In this document: positions 42,300 to 52,266 of the stretch, in pieces
Layout: the number at the start of each line of letters is the position of its first letter
Numbering within the stretch: position 1 is the stretch's first letter
Assembly (NCBI RefSeq): GCF_030499575.1
Contig: NZ_JASTLC010000001.1
Coordinates: 4,488,001 to 4,552,000, forward strand
Length of the DNA stretch: 64,000 bases
Direction of reading: 5' to 3'
Origin: Streptomyces sp. DG2A-72
GTDB taxonomy: Bacteria; Actinomycetota; Actinomycetes; Streptomycetales; Streptomycetaceae
Notes under the pieces: model-generated
Databases searched by the model: none
What the model was told of the DNA's origin: nothing
Seen by the model: only the letters and a program-made list of their open reading frames with translations
Made by a program: the position numbers and the translations under genes

Positions 42300-42761
42300 A
42301 TGAGCGTGTCCAGCCCCACCACCTCCGACGGCGACGACACCGACCAGTGGGTCCCCAACGTCTTCGCCCGCGCCTGCGCCTCCCGGCCGGTCCTGGAGCA
42401 CATCGCCAGCAAGTGGGGCGCCCTCGCCCTGGCGGCGCTACGGGAAGGCCCCTACCGCTTCAACGCGCTACGGCGCCGCGTCGATGGGGTCAGCGAGAAG
42501 ATGCTGTCGCAGACCCTGCACGCCCTGGAGCGCGACGGCATGGTCAACCGCCACGAGCACAGCGCCATCCCGCCGCGCGTGGAGTACAGCCTCACCCCAC
42601 TGGGCGCCCAGGTCGCCGACCGGCTGATCGGCGTGATCGAGCTACTGGAAAGCGCGCTACCGCAGATCACCGCGACCCAGCAACGCTACGACGCCGCACG
42701 CCAGCCCGCGTCCTCTGAGCCCTCCGAGTCGACAGCGGCGGCGGGACAGCGCGACTCCTGA
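42300..42761 (+). CDS. HxlR-family transcriptional regulator
   Basis: 153 residues. A winged HTH of the HxlR type: ASRPVLEHIASKWGALALAAL, REGPYRFNALRRRVDGVSEKMLSQTLHALERDGMV, PPRVEYSLTPLGAQVADRL. No cysteine in the wHTH core apart from RACAS at residue 24, which could sense electrophiles or quinones as in related regulators. Probably represses the divergent QorB-like gene and itself. Confidence 0.94.
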   Translation: MSVSSPTTSDGDDTDQWVPNVFARACASRPVLEHIASKWGALALAALREGPYRFNALRRRVDGVSEKMLSQTLHALERDGMVNRHEHSAIPPRVEYSLTPLGAQVADRLIGVIELLESALPQITATQQRYDAARQPASSEPSESTAAAGQRDS

Positions 42762-42764
42762 TCT

Positions 42765-42963
42765 TGGGAGCACCACGCCACGAACGAGTTCCGACGGCTC
42801 CGTGCCGCCGACCCCGTGGGCGCCAAGGCGACGCCCGGAGGCGGCCCGCGCCCTGGGCGGCTCCGGCTACTACCGGCTGCACGTGGGAAATTGGCGTGTG
42901 CTGTACCGACCGGACGGCGACACCGTCACCGTCCCTGTCCTGAAGGTCGGCCGCAGTACCTGA
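42765..42963 (+). pseudogene. RelE/ParE toxin remnant
   Basis: Directly after the HxlR stop a frame without start codon reads WEHHATNEFRRLRAADPVGA, then loses frame at about 42826. A second frame reads PEAARALGGSGYYRLHVGNW, VLYRPDGDTV and ends KVGRST at 42963. Together these are the N- and C-terminal parts of a Streptomyces RelE-type toxin, with the first residues missing and an internal deletion of about a dozen codons. Inactive. Confidence 0.75.
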
Positions 42964-42994
42964 CCAAGGCCCCCGCAAGCCCCGGAGCCACCCC

Positions 42995-43567
42995 ATGAAC
43001 CACGCCCAGCTGACCGCCCTGGGCCGCGCCCTCCGCCTCCTCGGCGAACACGGCGAGGCGCTCACCACCGACACCCCGGACGCGCGCCTTCACGAGGTCA
43101 AGGCCGACCTCCGCCGCGCCCTCGACCTCCTCGACGAGAGCGGCACCACTGCCGCCCCCGCCACCCGCTGCCCCGAGCACCCCACGGGCCCGGTCGACGA
43201 GAGCGCCCACGACCTGTGCCTGCTCTGCGAGACCAGGCGCCGCGCCGCCCGCCGCTCCGAGATCAACGGAACAGCGCCCCAGCTCCCCCAGCCCACCTCC
43301 CCCGTCCCCTCCCGGTACGGCGTCCGCGACGACCGTCCGCAGCCGCAGCAGCGCTGGCTGCCGGAGATGTGGAACGGCCAGGTCTGGCAGCTGTGCGGCA
43401 CCCCGCGCCGTGACCGGCGCGAGGCCGAGCTGTATCTCGCCGCCCAGCGACGCGGACCGCGCCCGGCCATGGCGTACCGGCTGGTGCACGAGTTCACCGA
43501 CTACGAGGTGCTGCGCGTGTGGGGCACGCCGGTGCACGTCGACATCGAGCCGCTCGGGAACCTGTGA
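42995..43567 (+). CDS. Conserved hypothetical protein
   Basis: 190 residues, ATG 42995. N-terminal helix bundle (ALGRALRLLGEHGEAL, VKADLRRALDLLDESG), then a Cys/His segment (RCPEHPTGPVDESAHDLCLLC) that may bind zinc, then a Trp-rich region (RWLPEMWNGQVWQLCGTPRRD, AYRLVHEFTDYEVLRVWGTP). Resembles Streptomyces conserved proteins without assigned function. Convergent with the DHA2 transporter (14-bp gap). Confidence 0.75.
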   Translation: MNHAQLTALGRALRLLGEHGEALTTDTPDARLHEVKADLRRALDLLDESGTTAAPATRCPEHPTGPVDESAHDLCLLCETRRRAARRSEINGTAPQLPQPTSPVPSRYGVRDDRPQPQQRWLPEMWNGQVWQLCGTPRRDRREAELYLAAQRRGPRPAMAYRLVHEFTDYEVLRVWGTPVHVDIEPLGNL

Positions 43568-43580
43568 ACACCAGCGTCCC

Positions 43581-45065
43581 CTACGACTTCACCGCCGCCC
43601 CCGCCTCCCCCGCCGGCTCCGACGCCACCCGCGCCGCCCCCACCCGCGCCTGCTGCTGGCGCGGGATCAGCGAGGCCACCGCGAAGGCCAGCAGCGCCGC
43701 TCCGGCGCCCACGGCCAGGACGACCTTGAAGCCGTTCTGGGACGGGAGGGCGTAGCCGCCGAAGTCCGTCGTCATCTGGGCCAGGATCACACCGGCGATG
43801 GCGCTCGCCGTCGACGTACCGATGGACCGCATCAGGGTGTTGAGGCTGTTCGCCGCGGCCGTCTCCGACGCGGGCACGGCAGCCATGATGAGCGCGGGCA
43901 TCGAGCCGTAGGTGAAGCCGATGCCGGCGCCGATGACGCAGGACACCAGGACGAAGTGCCAGACCTCGGACATCAGGACGATGTTGAGGATGTAGCCGGC
44001 GGCCACGATCAGGGCACCGATCATCAGCGTGACCTTCGGGCCACGGGCCTTGGACACCGCGGCGGAGACCGGTGCCGTCGCCATCATGACCAGGCCGGAC
44101 GGTGCCATGACCAGACCGGCGATCAGCATGGACCTGCCCAGGCCGTACCCGGTCTGCGCGGGCAGCTGGAGCAGCTGCGGCAGGACCAGGGACATCGCGA
44201 ACATCGCGAAGCCGACGGCGATCGAGGCGAGGTTGGTGACCAGGACCTGGCGGCGGGCGGTGGTGCGCAGGTCGACCAGCGGCTGCTCGGTGCGCAGCTC
44301 CCACCAGCCCCACAGCAGCAGGATCACGACCGACGACAGGAACAGTCCGATCGTGGTGGCGCTGCCCCAGCCCCAGTCCGCGCCCTTGGAGACCGCCAGC
44401 AGCAGGCAGACCAGGCCCGCGGCCATGCCGAGACCGCCCACCAGGTCGAAGCGTCCGCCGGTGCGCACCTTCGACTCCGGTACGAGCGTCAGCATCAGGC
44501 CGAGTGCTACGACGCCCAGTGCGGCCGATGTCCAGAACAGGACGTGCCAGTCGAAGTTGTCGGCGATGAGCGCGGCGGTGGGCAGTCCGAGGGCGCCGCC
44601 GACGCCTAGGGAGGCGCTCATCATGGCCGTGGCGGAGCCGAGCCGTTCGGCGGGGAGTTCGTCCCGCATGATGCTGATGCCGAGCGGGATCACACCGGAG
44701 GCGAGGCCTTGCAGGACCCGGCCGATGATCATCGGGACCAGGGACTCGCTCAGCGCGCAGACCACCGAACCGGCTATCAGCATCACGACACTGACCAGCA
44801 GCATCCGCCGCTTGCCGAACATGTCACCGAGCCGGCCGACGACCGGCGTGGCCACGGCCGCGGCGAGCAGCGTCGCCGTGACCGCCCACGCGGTGTCCGA
44901 GGCGGGGGCGTCGAGCAGCTTGGGCAGCTCCGGGACGATCGGGATGACCAGGGTCTGCATCAGCGAGACGACGATTCCGGCGAAGGCCAGCACCGCCACC
45001 ACGGCGTTCGGCCTCGGCGGGGCAGAGCCTGCCGCCTCGGCGGGACGGGCAAGGGCGTCGGACAT
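43581..45065 (-). CDS. DHA2-family MFS multidrug exporter
   Basis: 494 residues from ATG 45065 (MSDALARPAEA) with GGAGG upstream. About 14 membrane segments, as in DHA2 (EmrB/QacA) exporters. Motif A is GRLGDMFGKRRMLL; the antiporter motif C region is ASLGVGGALGLPTAALI. Likely proton-driven efflux of drugs or a secondary metabolite. A perfect palindrome 45 bp upstream suggests a MarR/TetR repressor, but none is encoded next to it. Confidence 0.93.
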   Translation of the reverse strand: MSDALARPAEAAGSAPPRPNAVVAVLAFAGIVVSLMQTLVIPIVPELPKLLDAPASDTAWAVTATLLAAAVATPVVGRLGDMFGKRRMLLVSVVMLIAGSVVCALSESLVPMIIGRVLQGLASGVIPLGISIMRDELPAERLGSATAMMSASLGVGGALGLPTAALIADNFDWHVLFWTSAALGVVALGLMLTLVPESKVRTGGRFDLVGGLGMAAGLVCLLLAVSKGADWGWGSATTIGLFLSSVVILLLWGWWELRTEQPLVDLRTTARRQVLVTNLASIAVGFAMFAMSLVLPQLLQLPAQTGYGLGRSMLIAGLVMAPSGLVMMATAPVSAAVSKARGPKVTLMIGALIVAAGYILNIVLMSEVWHFVLVSCVIGAGIGFTYGSMPALIMAAVPASETAAANSLNTLMRSIGTSTASAIAGVILAQMTTDFGGYALPSQNGFKVVLAVGAGAALLAFAVASLIPRQQQARVGAARVASEPAGEAGAAVKS

Positions 45066-45109
45066 GACGGGGCCTCCGTAGGAGCGCAATAAGCTTGACC
45101 AAGGCAACC

Positions 45110-45131
45110 TTAAGTCAGTTGATTGACTTAA
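45110..45131 (-). promoter_or_regulatory. Palindromic operator upstream of the DHA2 exporter
   Basis: TTAAGTCA (45110-45117), spacer GTTGAT, TGACTTAA (45124-45131): perfect 8-bp arms. Outer CTTGA/TCAAG bases add further symmetry. AT-rich against the background and typical of MarR-family sites. Confidence 0.65.
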
Positions 45132-45199
45132 TCAAGCGCCACATTCAACGCCCCTGCACGGCGACGGAGAAGGCGCGGATCAGCGCCCCTCGGAAACGC

Positions 45200-45243
45200 C
45201 CGAGGGCGGCACCCCCTGCGCGAACAGGGAGTACCGCCCTCGG
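45200..45243 (-). terminator. groEL terminator
   Basis: CCGAGGGCGG (45200-45209) pairs with CCGCCCTCGG (45234-45243), with an inner CCCTG/CAGGG stem. It lies 30 bp past the groEL stop and ends that transcript. Confidence 0.8.
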
Positions 45244-45272
45244 TCGAAGGACAGACGATCAACCGGAGTCGA

Positions 45273-47088
<1,816 letters not shown>

Positions 47089-47221
47089 CGCTCCTCAGTG
47101 ATCCTCAGGCGCGGCAAGGGGTCCGGACATGCCGGAGGGCTCGCAACCCATGACTCCCCATGGGAAACGAGCCCTCCGAAGAAGAACAGAAGAACGTCGC
47201 TGCAGTCAGTCGGCGCGTGCT

Positions 47222-47428
47222 TCAGCTGGTCGCCAGACGGACCATGTCCGCCTGCGGCCCCTTCTGGCCCTGCGAGATCTCGAAATCGACTCGCTGACCT
47301 TCTTCCAGGGTGCGGTAGCCGTCCATCTGAATCGCGCTGTAGTGGACGAATACATCCGCACCACCGTCGACCGCGATGAAGCCGTACCCCTTCTCCGCGT
47401 TGAACCACTTGACGGTGCCCTGAGCCAT
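47222..47428 (-). CDS. CspA-type cold-shock protein
   Basis: 68 residues from ATG 47428 with a modest upstream site. A classic single cold-shock domain: [18 protein letters not shown] (RNP1) and [17 protein letters not shown] (RNP2), [18 protein letters not shown]. It binds single-stranded RNA/DNA as an RNA chaperone. It is about 135 bp downstream of the groEL CIRCE but faces the same strand as groEL, so it may contribute readthrough. From memory this corresponds to the scoF4-type gene beside groEL2. Confidence 0.95.
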   Translation of the reverse strand: MAQGTVKWFNAEKGYGFIAVDGGADVFVHYSAIQMDGYRTLEEGQRVDFEISQGQKGPQADMVRLATS

Positions 47429-47662
47429 GCCTAACTCCCCTATTACTGGCCCTTGCACAGATCCACACTTCGCGGATCCGGGTCAGACCTCACCCCCCAC
47501 GGTTGGGGGCGTGCGCCGGAACGCGTCGACCGCGGCTGAATGTATCTGTCCAACTGCCGTCTGCAACAGGTCAATCGGACGAGAAATCTGGGCGCGATCG
47601 GTCGGCGAAATGCGGAGAATTTGTAAAAATCCAGGGCAAGTCGGACCCAATAAAAGGAGCGA

Positions 47663-47737
47663 ATGACGCAAAAGGCCCGCGTACTTTGGCTACTTCTTGT
47701 CGGCCGTGCGGGCGGAACTCATATGCGCCCGGCATGA
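47663..47737 (+). CDS. Possible 24-residue small ORF
   Basis: ATG 47663 follows AAAAGGAGCGA, one of the best ribosome sites in the window. It encodes MTQKARVLWLLLVGRAGGTH and stops at 47735-47737. It might be a leader peptide or small membrane peptide. Length and isolation make chance equally likely. Confidence 0.25.
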   Translation: MTQKARVLWLLLVGRAGGTHMRPA

Positions 47738-47780
47738 AAGCGCGAGCAGGTTCCCCAACTGTACCGTGCTCAACCATGGA

Positions 47781-47819
47781 GAATGGCCCCCTCCGCTTCT
47801 CTCACGGAGGGGGCCATTC
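47781..47819. terminator. Strong bidirectional terminator
   Basis: GAATGGCCCCCTCCG (47781-47795) pairs perfectly over 15 bp with CGGAGGGGGCCATTC (47805-47819), 9-nt loop. It ends the thrC/sulfur-carrier transcript just past its last stop. Confidence 0.92.
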
Positions 47820-47836
47820 GATGAACAATGCGTGAT

Positions 47837-48112
47837 TCAGCCGCCCGCGACCGCCGGAATGATCGAGACACCGGCCCCGTCCGGCGTCGCCGTCTCCAGC
47901 CCCTGCTCAAAACGGACGTCGTCGTCATTGACGTACACATTGACGAACCGCCGCAGCTTCCCCTGATCGTCGAGGATGCGGGCGGCGATGCCGGTGTGGT
48001 TCTTCTCCAGGTCGGAGATCACGTCGGCGAGGGTCGCACCCTCGGCGGAAACCTCGGCCGCACCGCCGGTGTAGGTGCGCAGGATGGTAGGGATGCGGAC
48101 GCTAACGCTCAT
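47837..48112 (-). CDS. MoaD/ThiS-family sulfur carrier protein (CysO-like)
   Basis: 91 residues. A ubiquitin-like beta-grasp fold: MSVSVRIPTILRTYTGGAAEV, LADVISDLEKNHTGIAARILDD, RRFVNVYVNDDDVRF, ending in IIPAVAGG. The C-terminal Gly-Gly is the site of thiocarboxylation. Its position behind threonine synthase, not molybdopterin genes, fits the actinobacterial CysO type that carries sulfur to cysteine or methionine synthesis; a SAM riboswitch heads the same transcript. The partner JAB peptidase and CysM are not in this window. Confidence 0.9.
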   Translation of the reverse strand: MSVSVRIPTILRTYTGGAAEVSAEGATLADVISDLEKNHTGIAARILDDQGKLRRFVNVYVNDDDVRFEQGLETATPDGAGVSIIPAVAGG

Positions 48113-48135
48113 GACTTGAACCTCCGGTCAGTACA

Positions 48136-48188
48136 GCGCCCCTTCAGGGGCGCGGGGAACTGCGCGACCAGCCCCCACCGGCCCGCAG
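48136..48188 (+). repeat. Dispersed intergenic hairpin repeat, copy F
   Basis: GCGCCCCTTCAGGGGCGC, GGGGAACTGCGCGACCAGCC, then CCCACCGGCCCGCAG. It lies between thrC and the sulfur-carrier gene, where it may uncouple their expression. Confidence 0.78.
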
Positions 48189-48210
48189 ACGAAATCAAAT
48201 GGGACGGGCC

Positions 48211-49494
48211 CTAGCCCAGACCCGCCTCCCGGAACGAGTCCAGGTTGGGACGAATGGTCGCAGTCAGCCCCGTGCCGGCAACCGCGTCAAGGGTCTTGAG
48301 ACCATCACCGGTGTTGAGGACGACCGTGGTGAGAGTCGGGTCGAGAACACCGTCCTCGATGAGCTTCTTCGTGACGCCCACTGTCACCCCACCCGCGGTC
48401 TCGGCGAAAATACCTTCCGTCCGCGCCAGCAACTTGATCGCATCGACGACCTGCTCGTCCGTCACGTCTTCCACCGCACCGCCGGTACGGCGAGCAATGT
48501 CCAGGACATAAGGGCCATCCGCCGGGTTGCCGATCGCCAGCGACTTGGCGATCGTGTTCGGCTTCTGCGGCCGGACGACGTCGTGGCCGCCCTTGAAGGC
48601 GATGGAAACCGGCGAGCAGCCCTCGGCCTGCGCGCCGAAGATCTTGTACGGCTTGTCCGCTACGAGCCCGAGCTTGATCAGCTCCTGCAGACCCTTGTCG
48701 ATCTTCGTGAGCTGCGAGCCGGAGGCGATCGGCACCACGAGCTGGTCGGGCAGCTGCCAGCCGAGCTGCTCGCAGATCTCGTACGCCAGGGTCTTGGACC
48801 CTTCCGCGTAGTACGGCCGCAGGTTGACGTTGACGAAACCCCAGCCCTCGCCGGCCGGGTCGCCGATCAGCTCGGAGCAGAAGCGGTTCACGTCGTCGTA
48901 GTTGCCCTCGATACCGACGAGCTCACCGCCGTAGACCGCGGCCATGACGACCTTGCCCTGCTCCAGGTCGTGCGGGATGAACACGCACGAACGGAAGCCG
49001 GCCCGCGCTGCGGCGGCACCGACAGCACCGGCCAGGTTGCCCGTCGACGAGCAGGACAGCGTGGTGAAGCCGAAGGCGCGCGCCGCCTCCAGCGCCTGCG
49101 CCACCACCCGGTCCTTGAAGGAGTGCGTCGGGTTGCCGGAGTCGTCCTTGACGAAGAGCTTGCCGGCGTCGACACCCAGCTCGCGCGCGAGGTTGTCGGC
49201 CTTGACGAGCTTGGTCCAGCCCGGGTTGATGTTGGGCTTGTCGGCCACGTCCGCGGGGACGGGCAGCAGCGGTGCGTACCGCCAGATGTTCGCGGGTCCC
49301 GCCTCGATCCGCTTACGCAGCTCTTCGGCGTCGTAGGCCGAGAAGTCGTAGGCGATCTCGAGCGGGCCGAAACACTCCTCGCACGCGAAGACCGGGCCGA
49401 GGGGTACTCGGTGACCGCATTCGCGGCACGAGAGGGCCGCGGCGGGGCCGAGGTCCACGGTGTGGGTGGTGCTTGCAACTGTCTGCGCAGCCAT
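48211..49494 (-). CDS. thrC: Threonine synthase
   Basis: 427 residues, ATG 49494. A PLP enzyme converting O-phosphohomoserine to threonine. The N-terminal zinc-finger-like CRECGHRVPLGPVFACEECFG is typical of this clade. The PLP lysine lies in SGNPTHSFKDRVVAQ; the phosphate loop is SCSSTGNLAGAVGAAAARAG. Also PIASGSQLTKID and AETAGGVTVGV. An S-box riboswitch lies in the leader, so expression should respond to S-adenosylmethionine. Operon with the MoaD/ThiS-like gene, split by a hairpin repeat. Confidence 0.97.
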   Translation of the reverse strand: MAAQTVASTTHTVDLGPAAALSCRECGHRVPLGPVFACEECFGPLEIAYDFSAYDAEELRKRIEAGPANIWRYAPLLPVPADVADKPNINPGWTKLVKADNLARELGVDAGKLFVKDDSGNPTHSFKDRVVAQALEAARAFGFTTLSCSSTGNLAGAVGAAAARAGFRSCVFIPHDLEQGKVVMAAVYGGELVGIEGNYDDVNRFCSELIGDPAGEGWGFVNVNLRPYYAEGSKTLAYEICEQLGWQLPDQLVVPIASGSQLTKIDKGLQELIKLGLVADKPYKIFGAQAEGCSPVSIAFKGGHDVVRPQKPNTIAKSLAIGNPADGPYVLDIARRTGGAVEDVTDEQVVDAIKLLARTEGIFAETAGGVTVGVTKKLIEDGVLDPTLTTVVLNTGDGLKTLDAVAGTGLTATIRPNLDSFREAGLG

Positions 49495-49514
49495 GTGAGG
49501 CGAGGCCCTTTCTC

Positions 49515-49653
49515 CTCATCTTTCTCACGACGCATCTCGCCGTGAGACGGATTTGGCACCTTCCCTAGCCGGGAGCCTCGCTGTGGAAGACGAGACCGAC
49601 TGGAGGGTTGCCGGGGCTTCAACGGGCCGTATCCCTCTGCCCCTCTGGATGAG
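49515..49653 (-). ncRNA. S-box (SAM-I type) riboswitch in the thrC leader
   Basis: On the minus strand from 49653: P1 5' arm CTCATC, then CAGAGGGGCAGAGGGA, GGCCCGTTGAAGCCCCGGCAA, a variable P3 arm, GGGAAGGTGCCAAATCC, a P4 hairpin (CTCACG/CGTGAG), and P1 3' arm GATGAG ending at 49515. These are the conserved S-box blocks (AGAGnGG, GGCCCnnTGAA, CGGCAACC, GGTGCCAA). The P1 3' arm runs straight into GAGAAAGGG, the thrC ribosome site, suggesting translational control. Confidence 0.9.
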
Positions 49654-49762
49654 CGGTATTCAGTTGTAGACGCGAACGACCCGCGACATGCGATGGTCAT
49701 CAGCGTTGTTCAAGACTGTAACCGAAGGCCAGGACAGTTGAGATAGTCGTCCGAACCGCGAG

Positions 49763-50758
49763 ATGGATCACACACCTCCAGTCGTGATCCGCGACAGTGA
49801 GGAGCCGCTTACTGTGCTGGAAGAAGTCGAGCGCTGGCTGAGCACACGCTCCTGGTCCCTGACCGATCGCCCGCTTCACAAGATCCTCGCCGCGAAACGC
49901 GCCACGGGCCAGACCGTCAGTGTCGTGCTGCCCGCGCTCAACGAGGAGGAGACGGTCGGCGAGATCGTCGCCGTGATCCGTCACGACCTCATGCACCAGG
50001 TCCCGCTCGTCGACGAGATCGTCGTCGTCGACTCGGGATCGACCGACCGCACCTCCGAGGTGGCCGCCGCCGCGGGCGCCCGGGTCGTCCACCGCGACGA
50101 CATCCTGCCGCGCATTCCGGCCGTCCCCGGCAAGGGCGAGGTCCTGTGGCGCTCGCTCCTCGTCACCAGCGGCGACCTCGTCTGCTTCATCGACGCGGAC
50201 CTGAAGGAGTTCAAGTCGGACTTCGTCTCCGGCATCGTCGGCCCGCTGCTCACCGACCCGGAGGTCGACCTCGTCAAGGGGATGTACGACCGTCCGCTCG
50301 GCGGCGCGGCAGGCCAGGGCGGCCGGGTGACGGAACTGATGGCCCGCCCGCTCCTCAACATGCACTGGCCGCAGCTGGCCGGATTCGTCCAGCCGCTGGG
50401 CGGTGAGTACGCGGCCCGCCGCTCCCTGCTGGAACAGCTCCCGTTCCCCGTCGGCTACGGCGTGGAGCTGGGCATGCTGGTAGACGCCCTGCATCTGGTG
50501 GGCCTCGACGCCCTCGCCCAGGTCGACGTCGGCGTGCGCAAGCACCGGCACCAGGACGGCCAGGCGCTGGGCCGGATGTCGGCCGCGATCTACCGCACGG
50601 CCCAGCTGAGGCTGGCCCGCGGGCATCTGATCCGCCCCTCCCTCACCCAGTTCGAACGGAGCGAGGACGGATTCGAACCCCGCACCTACTCCGTGGACAC
50701 GGAGGAACGGCCTCCGATGGCCGACATCGCCGAGTACCAGTCCCGCAAAGCGGCGTAA
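49763..50758 (+). CDS. gpgS: Glucosyl-3-phosphoglycerate synthase
   Basis: 331 residues, ATG 49763. A GT-A, GT81-type glycosyltransferase that makes glucosyl-3-phosphoglycerate from NDP-glucose and 3-phosphoglycerate, the first step to glucosylglycerate or methylglucose lipopolysaccharide. Landmarks: SVVLPALNEEETVGEIVAVI, VVDSGSTDRTSEVAAAAGA, GKGEVLWRSL, CFIDADLKEF (DxD metal site), KGMYDRPL, RVTELMARPLLN, FVQPLGGEYAARR, VGYGVELGMLVD. Next to otsA/otsB, placing compatible-solute genes together. Confidence 0.93.
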   Translation: MDHTPPVVIRDSEEPLTVLEEVERWLSTRSWSLTDRPLHKILAAKRATGQTVSVVLPALNEEETVGEIVAVIRHDLMHQVPLVDEIVVVDSGSTDRTSEVAAAAGARVVHRDDILPRIPAVPGKGEVLWRSLLVTSGDLVCFIDADLKEFKSDFVSGIVGPLLTDPEVDLVKGMYDRPLGGAAGQGGRVTELMARPLLNMHWPQLAGFVQPLGGEYAARRSLLEQLPFPVGYGVELGMLVDALHLVGLDALAQVDVGVRKHRHQDGQALGRMSAAIYRTAQLRLARGHLIRPSLTQFERSEDGFEPRTYSVDTEERPPMADIAEYQSRKAA

Positions 50759-50856
50759 ATGCGCGCATGGCGTGCGCGTGGCGTAACGGAACGCGCCGGT
50801 TGTATACGGCTGATCCGTACGTTTGAGCGGTTCTGGCCTGGGCTAGGTTGAGGCGT

Positions 50857-52266
50857 ATGGCTGCAACCTTCGGTGCTGCGCAGGTACTGGTCGCCTCCAA
50901 CCGCGGCCCCGTCTCGTACGGGGTGCGCGAGGACGGCTCGCTGCACGCCAAACGCGGCGGCGGCGGGCTGGTGTCCGGTCTCTCCGCGATCGGGCCGGAC
51001 GCGGACGCCCTGTGGGTCTGCTCGGCCCTCGGCGACGGCGACCGCGAGGCGGTACGGCGCGGAGTCGGCGAGTCCGGTGTGCGGATGCTGGACATTCCGG
51101 CCGACGTGCACGCGGACGCGTACAACGGCATCGCGAACTCGGTCCTCTGGTTCGTCCACCACCTGCTGTACCAGACGCCGCTGGAGCCGGTCTTCGACGC
51201 GGAGTTCCGGCGGCAGTGGGAGTCGTACGTCCGCTACAACCGCGCGTTCGCCCAGGCGCTGGCGGAGGAGGCGGGGGCCGGAGCGGCGGTGCTGGTGCAG
51301 GACTACCACCTGACGCTGGTGCCGGGCATGCTCCGCGAACTCCGCCCCGACCTGCGGATCGGCCACTTCTCGCACACGCCGTGGGCGCCGGTCGAGTACT
51401 TCCGCATGCTGCCGGACGACATCTCCGAGCAGGTGCTGCGCGGGATGCTCGGCGCCGACCGGCTGGGCTTCCTCACCCACCGCTGGGCCGACGCGTTCAC
51501 CGCGTGCGCCGAGGCCCTCGTCGGCGGGCTCGGCGACACCCGGGTCGGCGTGCACGGGCTGGGCGCCGACGCCGACTTCCTGCGCCGGCGCTCGCACGAG
51601 ACCGACGTCGAGGAACGGATGGCCGCACTGCGGGCCGAGATCGGCCCGGGCCGGCAGACCATCGTCCGGGTCGACCGCACCGAGCTGTCCAAGAACATCG
51701 TGCGCGGCCTGCTGGCGTACCGGCAGCTCCTCGACGACCACCCCGAGCTGCGCGGGCGGGTCGTGCATGTCGCGTTCGCGTATCCGTCGCGACAGGATCT
51801 CGCCGTCTACCGGGAGTACACGGCCGAGGTGCAGCGGCTCGCGGAGGAGATCAACTCCGGGTACGGCACGGCGGACTGGACGCCGGTCGTGCTGCACGTG
51901 AAGGACGACTTCGCCCGCTCGCTGGCGGCGTACCGGCTCGCGGACGTGGCCCTGGTCAACCCGATCCGCGACGGCATGAACCTGGTCGCCAAGGAGATGC
52001 CGGTCGTCTCCGACGAGGGGTGCGTGCTGGTGCTTTCGCGGGAGGCGGGGGCGTACGAGGAACTGGGCGAGGACGCGATCACCGTGAACCCGTACGACGT
52101 GACGGGCACGGCCGAGGCGTTGTACGAGGCGTTGACGATGCCGGCCGGGGAGCGGGGGGAGCGGACGAAGCGGCTGTCGGCGGCAGCGACGTCACTGCCG
52201 CCGGCACAGTGGTTCCTGGACCAGCTGGACGCCCTACCCGATACGGGCCGCCAACTCCGCCAGTAG
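50857..52266 (+). CDS. otsA: Trehalose-6-phosphate synthase OtsA
   Basis: 469 residues, ATG 50857. GT20 enzyme: LVASNRGPVSYGVRE, GGGGLVSGLSAIG, YNGIANSVLWFVHHLLY, RRQWESYVRYNRAFA, VLVQDYHLTLVPGML, IGHFSHTPWAPVEYFRMLP, the sugar-nucleotide loop RVDRTELSKNIVRGL, and VNPIRDGMNLVAKEM. It makes trehalose-6-phosphate from glucose-6-phosphate and NDP-glucose. It converges on otsB with a 33-bp overlap of coding ends, an unusual arrangement for two sequential enzymes. Confidence 0.96.
   Translation: MAATFGAAQVLVASNRGPVSYGVREDGSLHAKRGGGGLVSGLSAIGPDADALWVCSALGDGDREAVRRGVGESGVRMLDIPADVHADAYNGIANSVLWFVHHLLYQTPLEPVFDAEFRRQWESYVRYNRAFAQALAEEAGAGAAVLVQDYHLTLVPGMLRELRPDLRIGHFSHTPWAPVEYFRMLPDDISEQVLRGMLGADRLGFLTHRWADAFTACAEALVGGLGDTRVGVHGLGADADFLRRRSHETDVEERMAALRAEIGPGRQTIVRVDRTELSKNIVRGLLAYRQLLDDHPELRGRVVHVAFAYPSRQDLAVYREYTAEVQRLAEEINSGYGTADWTPVVLHVKDDFARSLAAYRLADVALVNPIRDGMNLVAKEMPVVSDEGCVLVLSREAGAYEELGEDAITVNPYDVTGTAEALYEALTMPAGERGERTKRLSAAATSLPPAQWFLDQLDALPDTGRQLRQ

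Larger units (their letters stand above)
47429..47836. other. AT-rich intergenic region upstream of csp
   Basis: About 400 bp without a convincing gene. 47540-47680 is AT-rich for this genome (TTTGTAAAAATCC, CCCAATAAAAGG) and should hold the csp promoter and leader. A possible 24-codon frame (47663-47737) and a terminator (47781-47819) are listed separately. Confidence 0.5.

Noticed and set aside
42763..42998. Intact small gene between HxlR and the 190-residue hypothetical gene
   Set aside because: No start codon in the RelE-like frame, and the two recognisable halves lie in different frames.
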